A DNA stretch of 64,000 nt. Source: JAFGXT01 sp963677165. GTDB lineage: Bacteria > Verrucomicrobiota > Lentisphaeria > Victivallales > SZUA-371. Under the pieces are notes generated by a model. The model worked only from the letters and a program-made list of their open reading frames with translations. It did no database searches and was not told the DNA's origin. The DNA lies in assembly GCA_963677165.2 (NCBI GenBank), contig CAXXSX010000002.1, positions 1,736,001 through 1,800,000 on the forward strand. Reading direction: 5' to 3'. The translations under genes and the position numbers were made by a program. Position 1 is the stretch's first letter. Each line of letters opens with the position of its first letter. Below, piece after piece: positions 8,801-17,064 of the stretch.

Positions 8801-10897
8801 AAACCATTTTTTAGTTTCTGTTTTATTATTCCAGACAATATAACAGGGTGGTCTTAGCCCTTTTTCCGAATATTCAAAACGGAAGTCAAAGGGTCTGACA
8901 AAGCAGGTCTCAAATGGTTTTTCTACAATGCGTGTTTCATCATCAATAAATACAGTCTTTACCACGCCATGATCTTTATAGGTTTTACATTCGGCATAAA
9001 CCTTTGCCATTTTATCCAGAATATTCTTGGCGGTAAGTTGCGGTTTTGACGCAACGGGTTTAAAAGAAGCAATCTCTCCTTGATTATCATCTTTCGGCGG
9101 ATTGAATTCCAGCTTTTCTTTTGCAATTGGCTGGTTTACGGTCGGATAATAGATTGCGGTTCCCTTTGTTTTTATTTTTTTGTAATTTATTTCTTCTTCA
9201 GCTTTTCTGATGAGAAAAGTTTTTTTATCGATCCAGATAACGACTTGATCTTTTATAAACTTTTCATCCACAGGAGCCGCTTTTCCTGCCAACCGATAAC
9301 ATAGTGAATTATCAAAAACTTTTTCTTTCAGCAGCTTTATATTTCGTAACCTATTCATTCTGCATTCTGTGAGTTTTGGAATCAGTAGTGGTATAATTAC
9401 GCTTGCTGTTCGTGCTAGAATTGCCCTTTTGAGAGAGGTTTTAGATGAAATTTTATTTGGGGTGGTATGTGACCACATTTTAGTTTTGTCCTTATTATTC
9501 CAGACAATAAAGCTTGGAGCGTAGGTTTTCCATTTCTCCGAATATTCAAAACGGAGATCAGAAGGTCGAACAAAACTGGTAATGAATGTTGCAGTGACTC
9601 CTTTATTGTCAAATCCCCGAGTTATTTCCCCATGGTCTTCATAAGTTTTACAGTTGGCATAAACCTCCATCGTTTTGCTCAAGATTTCTTTGGCGGAAAG
9701 TTTTTTTATGGCCACAGTCTTTTTCGTTCCCGACTCGCCCTGAACTCCGGCAACGGCGAGACCAAGCCCGAAGAAAAGGGCAATAATTATAAATTTAAGA
9801 AAAAAGCCGGTTTTCATGCTTATGGTACGTTTTTTCGAGAGGATATTTTTTACGCGCTGTTCGAGACTAAGATAATTGCCTGCCATGCCTGCCGTTGACG
9901 GTAAATTGCCGATCAGACAAATCTTTTCCGCCATCGTGGTCAGGCATTCGGAATATTGTCGGGCACTGAACTCACTTAGAACGTAATTGTCGGCTACTTC
10001 TTCACGGGCAATGGTGTGTTTTGTACATATCAGGTGAACCAGAGGATTCCACCAGTTTAACGCGGTTGCCAGCCGTTTGATAATTCCCATCAGGTGATCC
10101 CGGTGATAGATATGCGACAACTCATGCAGCAAAAGACTCTTCAGCTCATCTTCTTTGATCGAACAAAACAGCTTTTCCGGCACAATAATAATCGGCTTTA
10201 CAATTCCTACCGTCAGTGGTGATTCTACGGAAGTGGACGTGTAGAGTTCAGGCTTTTTGCCATTGCCGAACTTTTCAACCATGGACCGAAGCAGATTCAG
10301 AGTCTTGTCATCTGTGATGCGTTTCAGACCAAATGAAAAGCCGTGAATGAATATCAGTCCGTAAGCCAGTTTGAACAGCATAATGATGATACCAGCTAAC
10401 CAGAGAAGGCCCAGAGAATTGATAATACAAGGAAACGTTATTTTTATTTCTGCCGTTTCAACCTTTAGCTGAGGTGATGTTTTCGCGATTATGGGAGCGG
10501 CCTTTGATTTTGACGGAACCGTAGGTTTTGTCATAGCAGCTTGCGGGATGTTGTCGATCAATTGCTCTTCCGGCAAAATCCTGTCTGTAGGATCATTAAC
10601 AGAAACCGTTTGTACAGTAGATGTGGCGACAACTGCAGGTTTAGAATTAAATTTAAACTGGCTTAATTCCGTTCGCCACCATGATATGTTGCCGGTGTGA
10701 AAGACGAGAGAGCAAATAAACACCCCGATTACAGCCAGAAGAGTTCCGGTGGCGATAATACTGCGGACCGGAGCCGATCTCTTACGCATTACGGACAAAA
10801 TTACAAATCCGATCAATGAAACGGCTAACGCCTGAATCGCGGTATCCGCTACGGCAAAAGCCAATTCTTTATTATTAATAAGATCGATAATATTCAT
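5840..10897 (-). CDS. Giant BlaR1/MecR1-like M56 sensor metalloprotease with LolA-like repeats, TPRs and an Ig-like end
   Basis: The first 390 residues are an M56 (BlaR1/MecR1) membrane protease: hydrophobic helices near 15-37, 48-68 and 155-180, and the zinc site HELSHIYHRDH near 259, on the cytoplasmic side in this family. A further helix follows near 370-390. The exported remainder has two homologous domains of about 200 residues (roughly 400-598 and 620-828). Each starts AKxIL-K----Y--CKTY-DHG, ends YYPT(V/I)NQPIAKEKL-FNPP, and resembles LolA/MucB-like lipoprotein carriers. Then come carboxypeptidase-regulatory-like beta domains (about 840-1110), TPR helices (about 1130-1400) and a C-terminal Ig-like domain (about 1580-1685). 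The usual penicillin-binding sensor is absent, so the signal is probably not a beta-lactam. The ATG has GAGG eight bases upstream and lies 3 bases after the BlaI stop codon, so the pair is an operon. Length is almost three times that of BlaR1. Confidence 0.85.
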   Translation of the reverse strand: MNIIDLINNKELAFAVADTAIQALAVSLIGFVILSVMRKRSAPVRSIIATGTLLAVIGVFICSLVFHTGNISWWRTELSQFKFNSKPAVVATSTVQTVSVNDPTDRILPEEQLIDNIPQAAMTKPTVPSKSKAAPIIAKTSPQLKVETAEIKITFPCIINSLGLLWLAGIIIMLFKLAYGLIFIHGFSFGLKRITDDKTLNLLRSMVEKFGNGKKPELYTSTSVESPLTVGIVKPIIIVPEKLFCSIKEDELKSLLLHELSHIYHRDHLMGIIKRLATALNWWNPLVHLICTKHTIAREEVADNYVLSEFSARQYSECLTTMAEKICLIGNLPSTAGMAGNYLSLEQRVKNILSKKRTISMKTGFFLKFIIIALFFGLGLAVAGVQGESGTKKTVAIKKLSAKEILSKTMEVYANCKTYEDHGEITRGFDNKGVTATFITSFVRPSDLRFEYSEKWKTYAPSFIVWNNKDKTKMWSHTTPNKISSKTSLKRAILARTASVIIPLLIPKLTECRMNRLRNIKLLKEKVFDNSLCYRLAGKAAPVDEKFIKDQVVIWIDKKTFLIRKAEEEINYKKIKTKGTAIYYPTVNQPIAKEKLEFNPPKDDNQGEIASFKPVASKPQLTAKNILDKMAKVYAECKTYKDHGVVKTVFIDDETRIVEKPFETCFVRPFDFRFEYSEKGLRPPCYIVWNNKTETKKWFYADKNKIKKEVSLSMAIAGATGVSGGSAHTIPNLLIDEIRGYGLKTLKKTKLLEEKRFDNSECYRIQGYCGPVRLKNGVTSKPLVVWIDKKTFLVRRIDEATEFPRFKTTTMTTYYPTINQPIAKEKLAFNPPVDGVTAPAVKQEKNATTGDYVITGTLPVAFSERKNAEGKIILYKQRTEPPITVEKIKTNAEGMFKLSVPGNKFDRKLLRAKVVFKSEIYAPLEAYMNVRPGKPVKAMFRPLVFKKDAVHYYGECLDEVTNKPIPYMGIYSDSRGTEIGRADKNGHFDFYTTPQFGRVHIIPWYSSTKYLGHSHFFTHSPGTSAELKIVIERGIRIRVKAVDEAGNPVSGVQINWRGAGSASGKTDKTGNVLLKGMVSRFRAGIISIKKKGYKLQEELSPIMAATYTDKPFVIVLHKINPSAKPKEKTLTTAERKAVMAKKELSKFTEEDMKELRILCLQYRKCKTNAERKLLIDAMIKKFPDSNIVASLIFKMAEKSSGKEQIELYQKVIDNFYNCYSDRGGLLGVQVMYQLGITYLKNGNEKKALECFNKVKQDYKKAVDKGKFLNLMEKVNYQLEYWASKQKELLDKKNYSPEARKEIQELFSSAVSQFDTPEGKVSLEKLATKYPEANATGMALLRWAGSSKGKNQIKYLQQAIKQSSDCYKYRVSVGALTRYLLARIYMKSGKRNEAKKLIKEIVTDYPNAIDSDQHKIAELALKLETPDQYIIPESDWQKLARLNDVISYQNMTGPSSDNENEEKAKLTNALIKGAYLARFKPINGFDPVIARQILKRLGRYSKKLHSGPGKIGAASIFRTAVVNGMLEGTFVTTKPELFKAVIKKSPSFELVSVEKATPDDFIKHIKSKQEVNEKKWKKLGPKIVEITPPNGAQKVDPGLKFIKIKFNQEMSRGGRAVVTLNPEKQIPVDGKIHWDKTGTTFIIPVKLEPNHEYLTSLNTAEFIGFFSKKGEPLAPYRYSFSTNSGK

Positions 10898-10900
10898 GGC

Positions 10901-11287
10901 TCAATCCTCATATTTATCCATAAATTCACGCAGCTTTTTCACCTCATCCGATGTGATATTCGAACCGGCAAATAGCGATTTAACTAATTCCAGACATGAG
11001 CCTCCGAAAATCCGTTCTTTGATATCAGCGGTAATTGCGGCGGACGCGTCACTGCGGGGAACTGTTGCGCTGTAGATAAATTTTTTGCCTTGTCCACGAT
11101 GTGTAACCCAGCCTTTTTCTTCCAGCCGGGTAACCTGGACCTGTATCGTTGTTCGTTTCAGCTTTTTATCTTTTCCCAAGTTCACCTGGCTGACAATTTC
11201 AGCGGTCGTAAGTTCTTCTCCAGACCAGATTACGTCCATAATCTCGAATTCCGGCGGAGTAAGTCGCGGCAATGAATCGCTTTTCAT
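10901..11287 (-). CDS. BlaI/MecI/CopY-family transcriptional repressor
   Basis: This 128-residue winged-helix repressor has the family pattern LTPPEFEIMDVIWSGEELT at its N-terminus, followed by a recognition region KLKRTTIQVQVTRLEEKGWV and the wing HRGQGKKFIYSA. The C-terminal part (from about residue 80) is the dimerisation helix set in which family members are cleaved when the partner protease is activated. It is the first gene of a two-gene unit with the M56 protease. The ribosome-binding site GGGGAA lies seven bases before the ATG. It should bind the two palindromic sites in its own promoter and be released by the protease, the classic BlaI-BlaR1 logic. Confidence 0.92.
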   Translation of the reverse strand: MKSDSLPRLTPPEFEIMDVIWSGEELTTAEIVSQVNLGKDKKLKRTTIQVQVTRLEEKGWVTHRGQGKKFIYSATVPRSDASAAITADIKERIFGGSCLELVKSLFAGSNITSDEVKKLREFMDKYED

Positions 11288-11309
11288 TATTAGTTCCCCA
11301 GTTTATTTG

Positions 11310-11366
11310 CCGACATGTGTCGTCATTTTTCAAAATCATTATAACTACATTTGTCGTCAAAAACAA
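11310..11366 (-). promoter_or_regulatory. Autoregulated blaI-like promoter with two BlaI-type operators
   Basis: Read on the minus strand, a -35 box TTGTTT (11361-11366) is separated by exactly 17 bases from a -10 box TATAAT (11338-11343). One operator, ACGACAAATGTAGT (11344-11357), fills the spacer. A second, ACGACACATGTCGG (11310-11323), lies just downstream of the -10. Both match the ACA-x-TGT dyad of BlaI/MecI sites. A repressor bound here would block RNA polymerase directly. Confidence 0.8.
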
Positions 11367-11410
11367 TAGTAAATAAAAAATTTCCGCATTTTTATTATTT
11401 GGGGGTGGTG

Positions 11411-11751
11411 TAATCCGTGTTTATGGCGTTTGCGATATGCGTGCTATTTGCGTTGGGGACAACGCAAGCAACTGTGGGACTCCCAAACCAAGCATTGTTC
11501 TGCCGTGCTGATGCACGGTGTGCCGGTTTTATCAAAACAGGCACTACTTTGCTCTCGCATTTTTTCATTCTTAATTTCTTCGTAGTCCTTCGTACTACTA
11601 TCTATAAACTTCTTAGAAAGATTTTTATATGATAAAATTTGTTTCTAATTAATTTCCAAAGAATTAAGTCATTTGCTCAAGATGGCTGAATTTTGGTAGG
11701 GCGGGCTCTCCGAGCACGCCGAGACGGATGGCTACGGAGAGCCATCCCTTC
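11411..11751. repeat. Truncated A-D repeat (A6/D2) and element C3
   Basis: Bases 11411-11474 are the right end of a family A element (TTTGCGTTGGGGACAACGC), joined to element D (to about 11580) with the hairpin GTGCCGGTTTT-ATC-AAAACAGGCAC. This repeats the junction seen at 5660. Bases 11695-11751 are a shortened element C (GGTAGGGCGGGCTCTCCG paired with CGGAGAGCCATCC). The rest of 11380-11990 is AT-rich with no gene; a long ORF on the minus strand (11677-12228) is only the antisense of the ferredoxin gene. Confidence 0.6.
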
Positions 11752-11992
11752 TCGACAATAGCATACCCCGAAGTCTTCTTTGGTTGTGGCTTTGCTGTGC
11801 AGTGATCTTCGTGGTTGGAAAAAACTGATTTTTTCATGAAAATTTGTTGATTTTTTAGGTGCAAGCGTATATATTTTTGAAATAGATAAATAAATATCTA
11901 TATATTTATATCTAATTAAAAATGGTTGAAAAAAATCGTGTGAAACCATAGAATCGAAAAAGAACATAATTAATAAGTGCAACGGAGTGGCA

Positions 11993-12238
11993 ATGATACC
12001 TGAAATTACAATTTGCATGGGCAGTAGCTGTTTTGCCCGGGGCAATGAGAAAAATCTTGAGATTATTGAGAATTTTCTGAAGGAACGCGGACTCGAAGAC
12101 GAAGTGGATGTCCAGTTGGGTTGTTCGCTGTGCCGGGGACATTGCAGCATCGGTCCGAATATCAGTATTAACGGCAAGGAATATAACAAGGTTGATCCCG
12201 GCATGATGTACGAGATCCTGAGAAACACGTTTAAGTAA
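11993..12238 (+). CDS. Thioredoxin-like [2Fe-2S] ferredoxin (NuoE-type), first copy of the hydrogenase cluster
   Basis: This 81-residue protein has the thioredoxin-like ferredoxin pattern: CMGSSC near the N-terminus and GCSLCRGHC in the middle, the cysteines expected to hold a [2Fe-2S] cluster, followed by PNISINGKEY as in NuoE/HndA-type subunits. It probably passes electrons to or from the hydrogenase proteins encoded next. I chose ATG at 11993, with GGAG five bases upstream; a GTG six bases earlier overlaps that site. It is the first gene of a tight run, with the HydS-like gene 24 bases downstream. Confidence 0.85.
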   Translation: MIPEITICMGSSCFARGNEKNLEIIENFLKERGLEDEVDVQLGCSLCRGHCSIGPNISINGKEYNKVDPGMMYEILRNTFK

Positions 12239-12262
12239 AACTTAAAAAAGGGTTTTAATAAA

Positions 12263-14002
12263 ATGAATCACAGTTTTCCGGTATTTACAGTAGAAAACGA
12301 GTGTCACGATTGTTATAAATGCATTCGTCACTGTCCGTCCAAGGCCATCAGGATCAAGGACGGCAGCGCCAGCGTGATACCAGAACTGTGCGTGGCTTGC
12401 GGCGAATGCGTCAAAATCTGTCCTGCCGGAGCCAAACATATCAGAAACGATGTTTCCAGGGCTAAATTTGTTCTTAAGGATAAAAAGAAAGTAATTGCCG
12501 CGCTGGCGCCGTCATGGCGAAGTGCTTTTAAAAATATTCAGGCGGGACAGATCATCAACGCATTGAAAAAACTTGGTTTTCATGCGGTCAGCGAAGTCGC
12601 GCTGGGAGCCCAGGCTGTGAGTGCCGCTACCGCCCGTTTTCTGGAAACGGCTCCGGATGGACTTTATATCTCCTCCGCCTGTCCGGCAGCGGTCGAATAC
12701 ATTAAGAAGTATATTCCCGAACAGACGAAACGAATTACAGAATTTCTCTCTCCGGCTCTGACTCACAGTCGCATGCTGAAAGAATATTTTGGCGATGATA
12801 CAGTGATCGTATTTTTCGGTCCTTGTGCCGCCAAAAAGCAGGAAGCCGATGAAAGGCCGGAACTAATGACGCTGGCTTTGACTTTTGATAATCTTGCCGG
12901 ATGGCTGAAAGCAGAACATATTGAGCTTGATGCAATGACAGACTCCGGTTTCTTTGAGCCTGAAAGTGCCGAAGAAGGAAAGCTCTACGCGCTGGAAGGA
13001 GGAATGCTTGATACGATCCGTACCGCGTCTGATAACACCAGAATTCATTATCTGGCGCTGTCCGGTTTGCATAATATTGAACGTACGCTGTCCGGAGAAG
13101 TACCGGAGAATTCCGGAGTCAAGCTCTTCGTTGAGTGTCTGGCATGTGAAGGCGGCTGTATAAACGGTCCGGGAATGCCGGGCCATTGTAGTAGGATTGC
13201 CGATATTATGAACATTGCGGCATCCTGTCGCGATCTGCTCCCGAATCGTCGTGAATACGATATCGACGTTGAGGGTAAAATTGTGCCGGAATTTATTCAG
13301 CGTACAGAAATTACCGAACGACAGATCATTGCGGAACTGGCCAAAGTTGGGAAATATACCAAGGCTGACGAACTGAACTGCGGCGGCTGTGGGTATCAGA
13401 CCTGTCGCGGATTTGCCAAAGCGGTTATCGCGGGCAAGGCGGAGCATTCCATGTGCCTGTCGCATTTGCGGAAAATGGCGCAAAACAAGAGTAATGCGCT
13501 AATTAAATATATTCCCGCGGGCGTGGTAATTGCCGACAAACATTTAAAAGTTATTGAATGTAATGTGCACTTTGCCGGAATGTTCGATGAAAGTACCGAG
13601 CTGGCCTTTGCCGCCAGGCCGGGACTTCAGGGTGCTGAACTCAGGAAAATCATTAAATTTGACGACCTGATGGAGATTTCTCTGGAAACCGGCAAGGACG
13701 TGATTCGGAACAATTATGTACATGACGACAAAATATTTAATATCAGTATTTTTACTGTTGAGCCTCATCAGATTGTCGGCGCTATTATTCAAGATGTAAC
13801 GGTGAACGAGATTCATCGTGAACAGATCGCCAACAAAGCAAAGGCGGTTATCCGCAACAATGTGATGACAGTTCAAAAGATTGCCAATTATCTGGGTGAA
13901 CATATGGCGGAAACCGAAAGTTTGCTGCGTGAAGTAGCTTCCGGTTTCGATACCCCTGATACTCCCCTGAAAACACGGATCAAGAACGATGACGGACAAT
14001 AA
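12263..14002 (+). CDS. Sensory [FeFe]-hydrogenase-like protein (HydS type) with 4Fe-4S and PAS domains
   Basis: This 579-residue protein starts with two [4Fe-4S] ferredoxin motifs (CHDCYKCIRHCP, then CVACGECVKICP). The H-cluster domain follows (about 75-330) with the three cysteine loops SSACPAAVEY (near 137), FFGPCAAKKQEA (near 186) and ECLACEGGCINGPG (near 292). In catalytic enzymes the first loop reads TSCCP or TSCSP; here the proton-relay cysteine is alanine, as in sensory group C hydrogenases such as Thermotoga HydS (recalled). A further Fe-S motif CGGCGYQTCRGF lies near 373 and a PAS domain occupies about 410-520. The layout fits a hydrogen or redox sensor, not a bulk enzyme. The downstream phosphatase gene overlaps it by 14 bases, so the pair is translationally coupled and probably functionally linked. 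Confidence 0.88.
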   Translation: MNHSFPVFTVENECHDCYKCIRHCPSKAIRIKDGSASVIPELCVACGECVKICPAGAKHIRNDVSRAKFVLKDKKKVIAALAPSWRSAFKNIQAGQIINALKKLGFHAVSEVALGAQAVSAATARFLETAPDGLYISSACPAAVEYIKKYIPEQTKRITEFLSPALTHSRMLKEYFGDDTVIVFFGPCAAKKQEADERPELMTLALTFDNLAGWLKAEHIELDAMTDSGFFEPESAEEGKLYALEGGMLDTIRTASDNTRIHYLALSGLHNIERTLSGEVPENSGVKLFVECLACEGGCINGPGMPGHCSRIADIMNIAASCRDLLPNRREYDIDVEGKIVPEFIQRTEITERQIIAELAKVGKYTKADELNCGGCGYQTCRGFAKAVIAGKAEHSMCLSHLRKMAQNKSNALIKYIPAGVVIADKHLKVIECNVHFAGMFDESTELAFAARPGLQGAELRKIIKFDDLMEISLETGKDVIRNNYVHDDKIFNISIFTVEPHQIVGAIIQDVTVNEIHREQIANKAKAVIRNNVMTVQKIANYLGEHMAETESLLREVASGFDTPDTPLKTRIKNDDGQ

Positions 14003-15170
14003 TACATTTATAGAAATAGAATACTGCCAGAATGTGAAGAATGGCGAAGAAGCGTGCGGCGATGATTACAAAACCGTCGAACGCGAAGATGAAGAACGCC
14101 TTATCACCGTGCTTTCTGACGGTCTCGGCAGCGGTATTAAGGCCAGTCTGCTGGCGCATATGACCACTTCCATGGCGTTGAACTTTATGTCCAAAAATAT
14201 GGAGATAGTCAAGTCTTCCGAGATCATTATGGATTCCTTGCCGGTGTGCGACGAGCGCAAGATCAGCTATGCCACATTTACGGTGGTGGACGTGATCCAT
14301 CGTAACCGGGTACGGATCATTGAAATGGACAATCCGCATTTTATCCATATTCGCAATGGCGAGGATATGGTACACGAGAATACCGTGCTGGCGTCTTCAA
14401 ACTGGCCCGACCGCAAACTGGTGGTAACTGATTTGCGTGTTCAGCCGGAAGATCGGATCGTGTTCTTTACCGACGGCGTGAGCCAGGCCGGCCTTGGACA
14501 TCGTCCGCATAAATTCGGCTGGAGGCGCGAAGGCTGCCTGGAGTTTACACAGGAATGTTTGCATAATCATCCTGAAATGTCTTCCCGTGACTTGTCACGG
14601 GCGATTGTCAGCCGTGCGCGCAGCATCAATCCGGGAAACCGCTGTATTGATGATATAACTTGTGGAGTGATTTATTTCCGCAAGCCGCGTCGGCTGCGGC
14701 TTTTGACCGGGCCGCCGTTCAAGGAAACGCACGACCGGGATTTTGCCGGAAAGCTGGTAAATTTCAGTGGTAAGACCATTGTTTGCGGCGGTACGACGGC
14801 GCAGATTATTAGTCGTGAACTTGGACGTGAAATCAAGACGAACCTGTTTATGAAAAATAAGGGGTTGCCTCCGACTTCCGATATTGAAGGCGTTGACCTG
14901 GTGACGGAAGGAATTTTGACGCTTACGGAAGCGGCCAGATGCCTGGAACACGATGTTCCTACAGCGGAAATGGCTCCGTCCATACGAACTATGTTGAATC
15001 TGTTGATAGAAAGTGATATAATAGAAATTATTGTGGGAACCAAAGTTAATGAAGCGCATCAGGACCCCAGTTTGCCGGTGGACCTGGAGATCAGGCGCAA
15101 TATCGTTAAAAAGCTCGCGCATTTTCTTGAGCATAAATATCGTAAGAAAATCGTAATTGAATATATTTGA
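13989..15170 (+). CDS. SpoIIE-type PP2C serine phosphatase with a C-terminal extension
   Basis: Residues 1-225 form a PP2C/SpoIIE phosphatase: the metal-binding motifs VLSDGLGSGIKA (near 38), FFTDGVSQAGLG (near 158) and CIDDITCGVIYF are all present. Such enzymes usually dephosphorylate anti-sigma-factor antagonists or related regulators. Residues 235-393 are an extension that I do not recognise (LTGPPF, IVCGGTTAQIISRELG, SDIEGVDLVTEG). It appears alpha/beta and recalls the extension seen in phosphatases beside sensory hydrogenases. The start overlaps the end of the HydS gene by 14 bases, so signal transfer from the hydrogenase PAS domain to this phosphatase is a natural hypothesis. No membrane segment, so cytoplasmic. 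Confidence 0.85.
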   Translation: MTDNNTFIEIEYCQNVKNGEEACGDDYKTVEREDEERLITVLSDGLGSGIKASLLAHMTTSMALNFMSKNMEIVKSSEIIMDSLPVCDERKISYATFTVVDVIHRNRVRIIEMDNPHFIHIRNGEDMVHENTVLASSNWPDRKLVVTDLRVQPEDRIVFFTDGVSQAGLGHRPHKFGWRREGCLEFTQECLHNHPEMSSRDLSRAIVSRARSINPGNRCIDDITCGVIYFRKPRRLRLLTGPPFKETHDRDFAGKLVNFSGKTIVCGGTTAQIISRELGREIKTNLFMKNKGLPPTSDIEGVDLVTEGILTLTEAARCLEHDVPTAEMAPSIRTMLNLLIESDIIEIIVGTKVNEAHQDPSLPVDLEIRRNIVKKLAHFLEHKYRKKIVIEYI

Positions 15171-15186
15171 GGAGAATCAGAGAATA

Positions 15187-15438
15187 ATGAGCAAGGTACA
15201 TGTTAAAATCTGCGTAGGAACCACCTGTTTTGTAATGGGAGCATCAGAGCTTCAGGATCTTGAGAAGTTCCTGCCGGAAGACTTGAAAGATAAGGTCGAA
15301 ATATCGGGAGCCTCCTGTCTTGGGTTGTGCCGCGATGAGAACTACGGCGAAGCTCCGTTTGTCACGGTTGACGGTGAGCCCCTGGCGAATGCTACCGTGA
15401 CCGCGATTGTTGAAAAGATTAGAGAAAAATTAAAATAA
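15187..15438 (+). CDS. Thioredoxin-like [2Fe-2S] ferredoxin (NuoE-type), second copy
   Basis: This 83-residue protein carries CVGTTC near its start and SCLGLCRDENYGEAPFVTVDG in its second half, the four-cysteine pattern of NuoE-like ferredoxins (GASCLGLC). It is probably the electron-transfer partner of the hydrogenase encoded 60 bases downstream. I prefer ATG 15187 (GAGGAG lies about 12 bases upstream); an in-frame ATG at 15157 overlaps the phosphatase gene and would add ten residues lacking homology. It is a paralogue of the protein at 11993. Confidence 0.85.
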   Translation: MSKVHVKICVGTTCFVMGASELQDLEKFLPEDLKDKVEISGASCLGLCRDENYGEAPFVTVDGEPLANATVTAIVEKIREKLK

Positions 15439-15498
15439 GTATTAAGTTTTAAGTGATTAAGTTTTAGGTAAACTTCACAAAACTTCAGGAGAACCAAA

Positions 15499-16953
15499 AT
15501 GGCTACAGCAAACGACGCAAATAAAGTTAGGCGCGGACTGCTGATTAAATTGATTAAGGAGTACCGTAAGGGTACTCTTCGTGAGACCATAGACCGTATT
15601 CCTTATCAGATGCGCCCGAAGAATGACGAATCTTCACGCTGTTGTATATACAAGGATCGCGCGGTACTTAAGTATCGACTGATGGCAATGCTTGGAATCG
15701 GGGTAGAAAATGAGACCGATGAGGCAAAGCCTCTCAGTGAATATTACGATGACGCAGAAAAGCGTGAAAAGCCCGATACCGATATTCTCAGCGTACTTGA
15801 CGTGGCCTGTAGTCATTGTATTACCAGCCGTTATCTGGTGACCAATGCCTGTCGAGGCTGTTTTGCCCGTCCGTGTACATTCAACTGCCCGAAAAGTGCT
15901 ATCAAGGTGATTGATGGCCAGGCTCAGATTGACTATAATCTTTGTATCGATTGTGGAAAGTGTACTCAGGTATGTCCGTATCACGCGATTATCCGTGTGC
16001 CGGTTCCCTGTGAAGAGGCATGTCCGGTGAACGCGATCCGTCGTGATGAAAAGACCGACCGGCAGTATATTGATTTCGATGCCTGTACCAGCTGTGGAAA
16101 ATGTATGACCGCATGTCCGTTCGGGGCAATTCTTGAACGTTCACAGATTATCGACATATTGAACGCGATCAAAGCGGGCAAAAATGTGGTGGCAATGGTA
16201 GCTCCGGCAATCGTTGGACAGTTTGCCGGTAGTCTCGGACAAATTGCATCTGCCCTGAAAAAGACCGGATTTGCCAAGATGGTGGAAGTGGCTCTTGGAG
16301 CTGAGATGACGACTGAGCACGAAGTGAAAGATTTTATCGACCGTATGCATGACGACGGTAAGTTAATGACGACGTCATGTTGTCCGGCCTATGTCGAGAC
16401 CGTAAAGCGTCATGTACCGGAAATGCTGCCGTTTGTGTCCGGCGCGAAAACCCCGATGCAGTATACCGCCGAAACCGTGAAGCAGGAAACTCCGGATACT
16501 GTGACTGTATTTATTGGTCCGTGCGTAGCCAAGCGAAAAGAAGCCTCTGAGGACGATAATACCGATTATGTTATGACGTTTGAGGAACTGGGCGCAATGT
16601 TTGCGGCTTACGAAGTCGATGTGGCAAGTGAACCGGCAATTGAGCTGGAGCATGATGTGAAAGGTTATGCTCGTGGATTTGCCACCAGTTGCGGAGTAAG
16701 TGCGGCGATTCTTGAAGAAATGAAGTCCATCCATCCGGAAATGGACATTCCTGAACTTAAGGGTAACTTTATTAACGGACTCGATAAGAAAGCTGTAAAA
16801 CAACTCAAATTGTACGCTATGGGCAAGCTGCCGGGGAATTTTCTGGAGGTCATGGCCTGTGAAGGCGGTTGCGTAGGTGGTCCCTGTGCGATCGGTCAGG
16901 TTAGGTTGGCAACTCAAGCGGTCAAAAAACTGGCGGAAGAACCCTCAAAGTAA
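15499..16953 (+). CDS. [FeFe]-hydrogenase, group-B-like, with four Fe-S motifs
   Basis: This 484-residue protein has an N-terminal domain of about 110 residues and then cysteine motifs for [4Fe-4S] clusters (CRGCFARPCTFNCP, CIDCGKCTQVCP, CEEACP, CTSCGKCMTACP). The H-cluster domain has all three loops intact: TTSCCPAYVETV near 292, FIGPCVAKRKEA near 337, and EVMACEGGCVGGPC near 451. Unlike the HydS-like protein, both cysteines of the first loop are present, so catalysis is expected: reversible reduction of protons to hydrogen with ferredoxin. The organisation fits group B enzymes of anaerobes. AGGAG lies six bases before the ATG. The maturation genes hydE, hydF and hydG are not in this window. 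Confidence 0.9.
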   Translation: MATANDANKVRRGLLIKLIKEYRKGTLRETIDRIPYQMRPKNDESSRCCIYKDRAVLKYRLMAMLGIGVENETDEAKPLSEYYDDAEKREKPDTDILSVLDVACSHCITSRYLVTNACRGCFARPCTFNCPKSAIKVIDGQAQIDYNLCIDCGKCTQVCPYHAIIRVPVPCEEACPVNAIRRDEKTDRQYIDFDACTSCGKCMTACPFGAILERSQIIDILNAIKAGKNVVAMVAPAIVGQFAGSLGQIASALKKTGFAKMVEVALGAEMTTEHEVKDFIDRMHDDGKLMTTSCCPAYVETVKRHVPEMLPFVSGAKTPMQYTAETVKQETPDTVTVFIGPCVAKRKEASEDDNTDYVMTFEELGAMFAAYEVDVASEPAIELEHDVKGYARGFATSCGVSAAILEEMKSIHPEMDIPELKGNFINGLDKKAVKQLKLYAMGKLPGNFLEVMACEGGCVGGPCAIGQVRLATQAVKKLAEEPSK

Positions 16954-17064
16954 TTTATCACGGCGCCTTGATTCTCTCTGAGTTTCAAGGTATCTTTTCT
17001 TAGAGCTTTGCTTTTGTCTGTTTAAGGTATATATAATAAACTGTCTGCATAACAGGAGAAACTG

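Noticed and set aside
11677..12228. 183-codon minus-strand ORF
   Set aside because: It is antisense to the ferredoxin gene with its intact cysteine motifs, and extends into repeats.
12863..13483. 206-codon minus-strand ORF and similar long antisense frames within the hydrogenase, IspD, flotillin and NfeD genes
   Set aside because: Shadows of strongly coding genes on the plus strand with clear family motifs.
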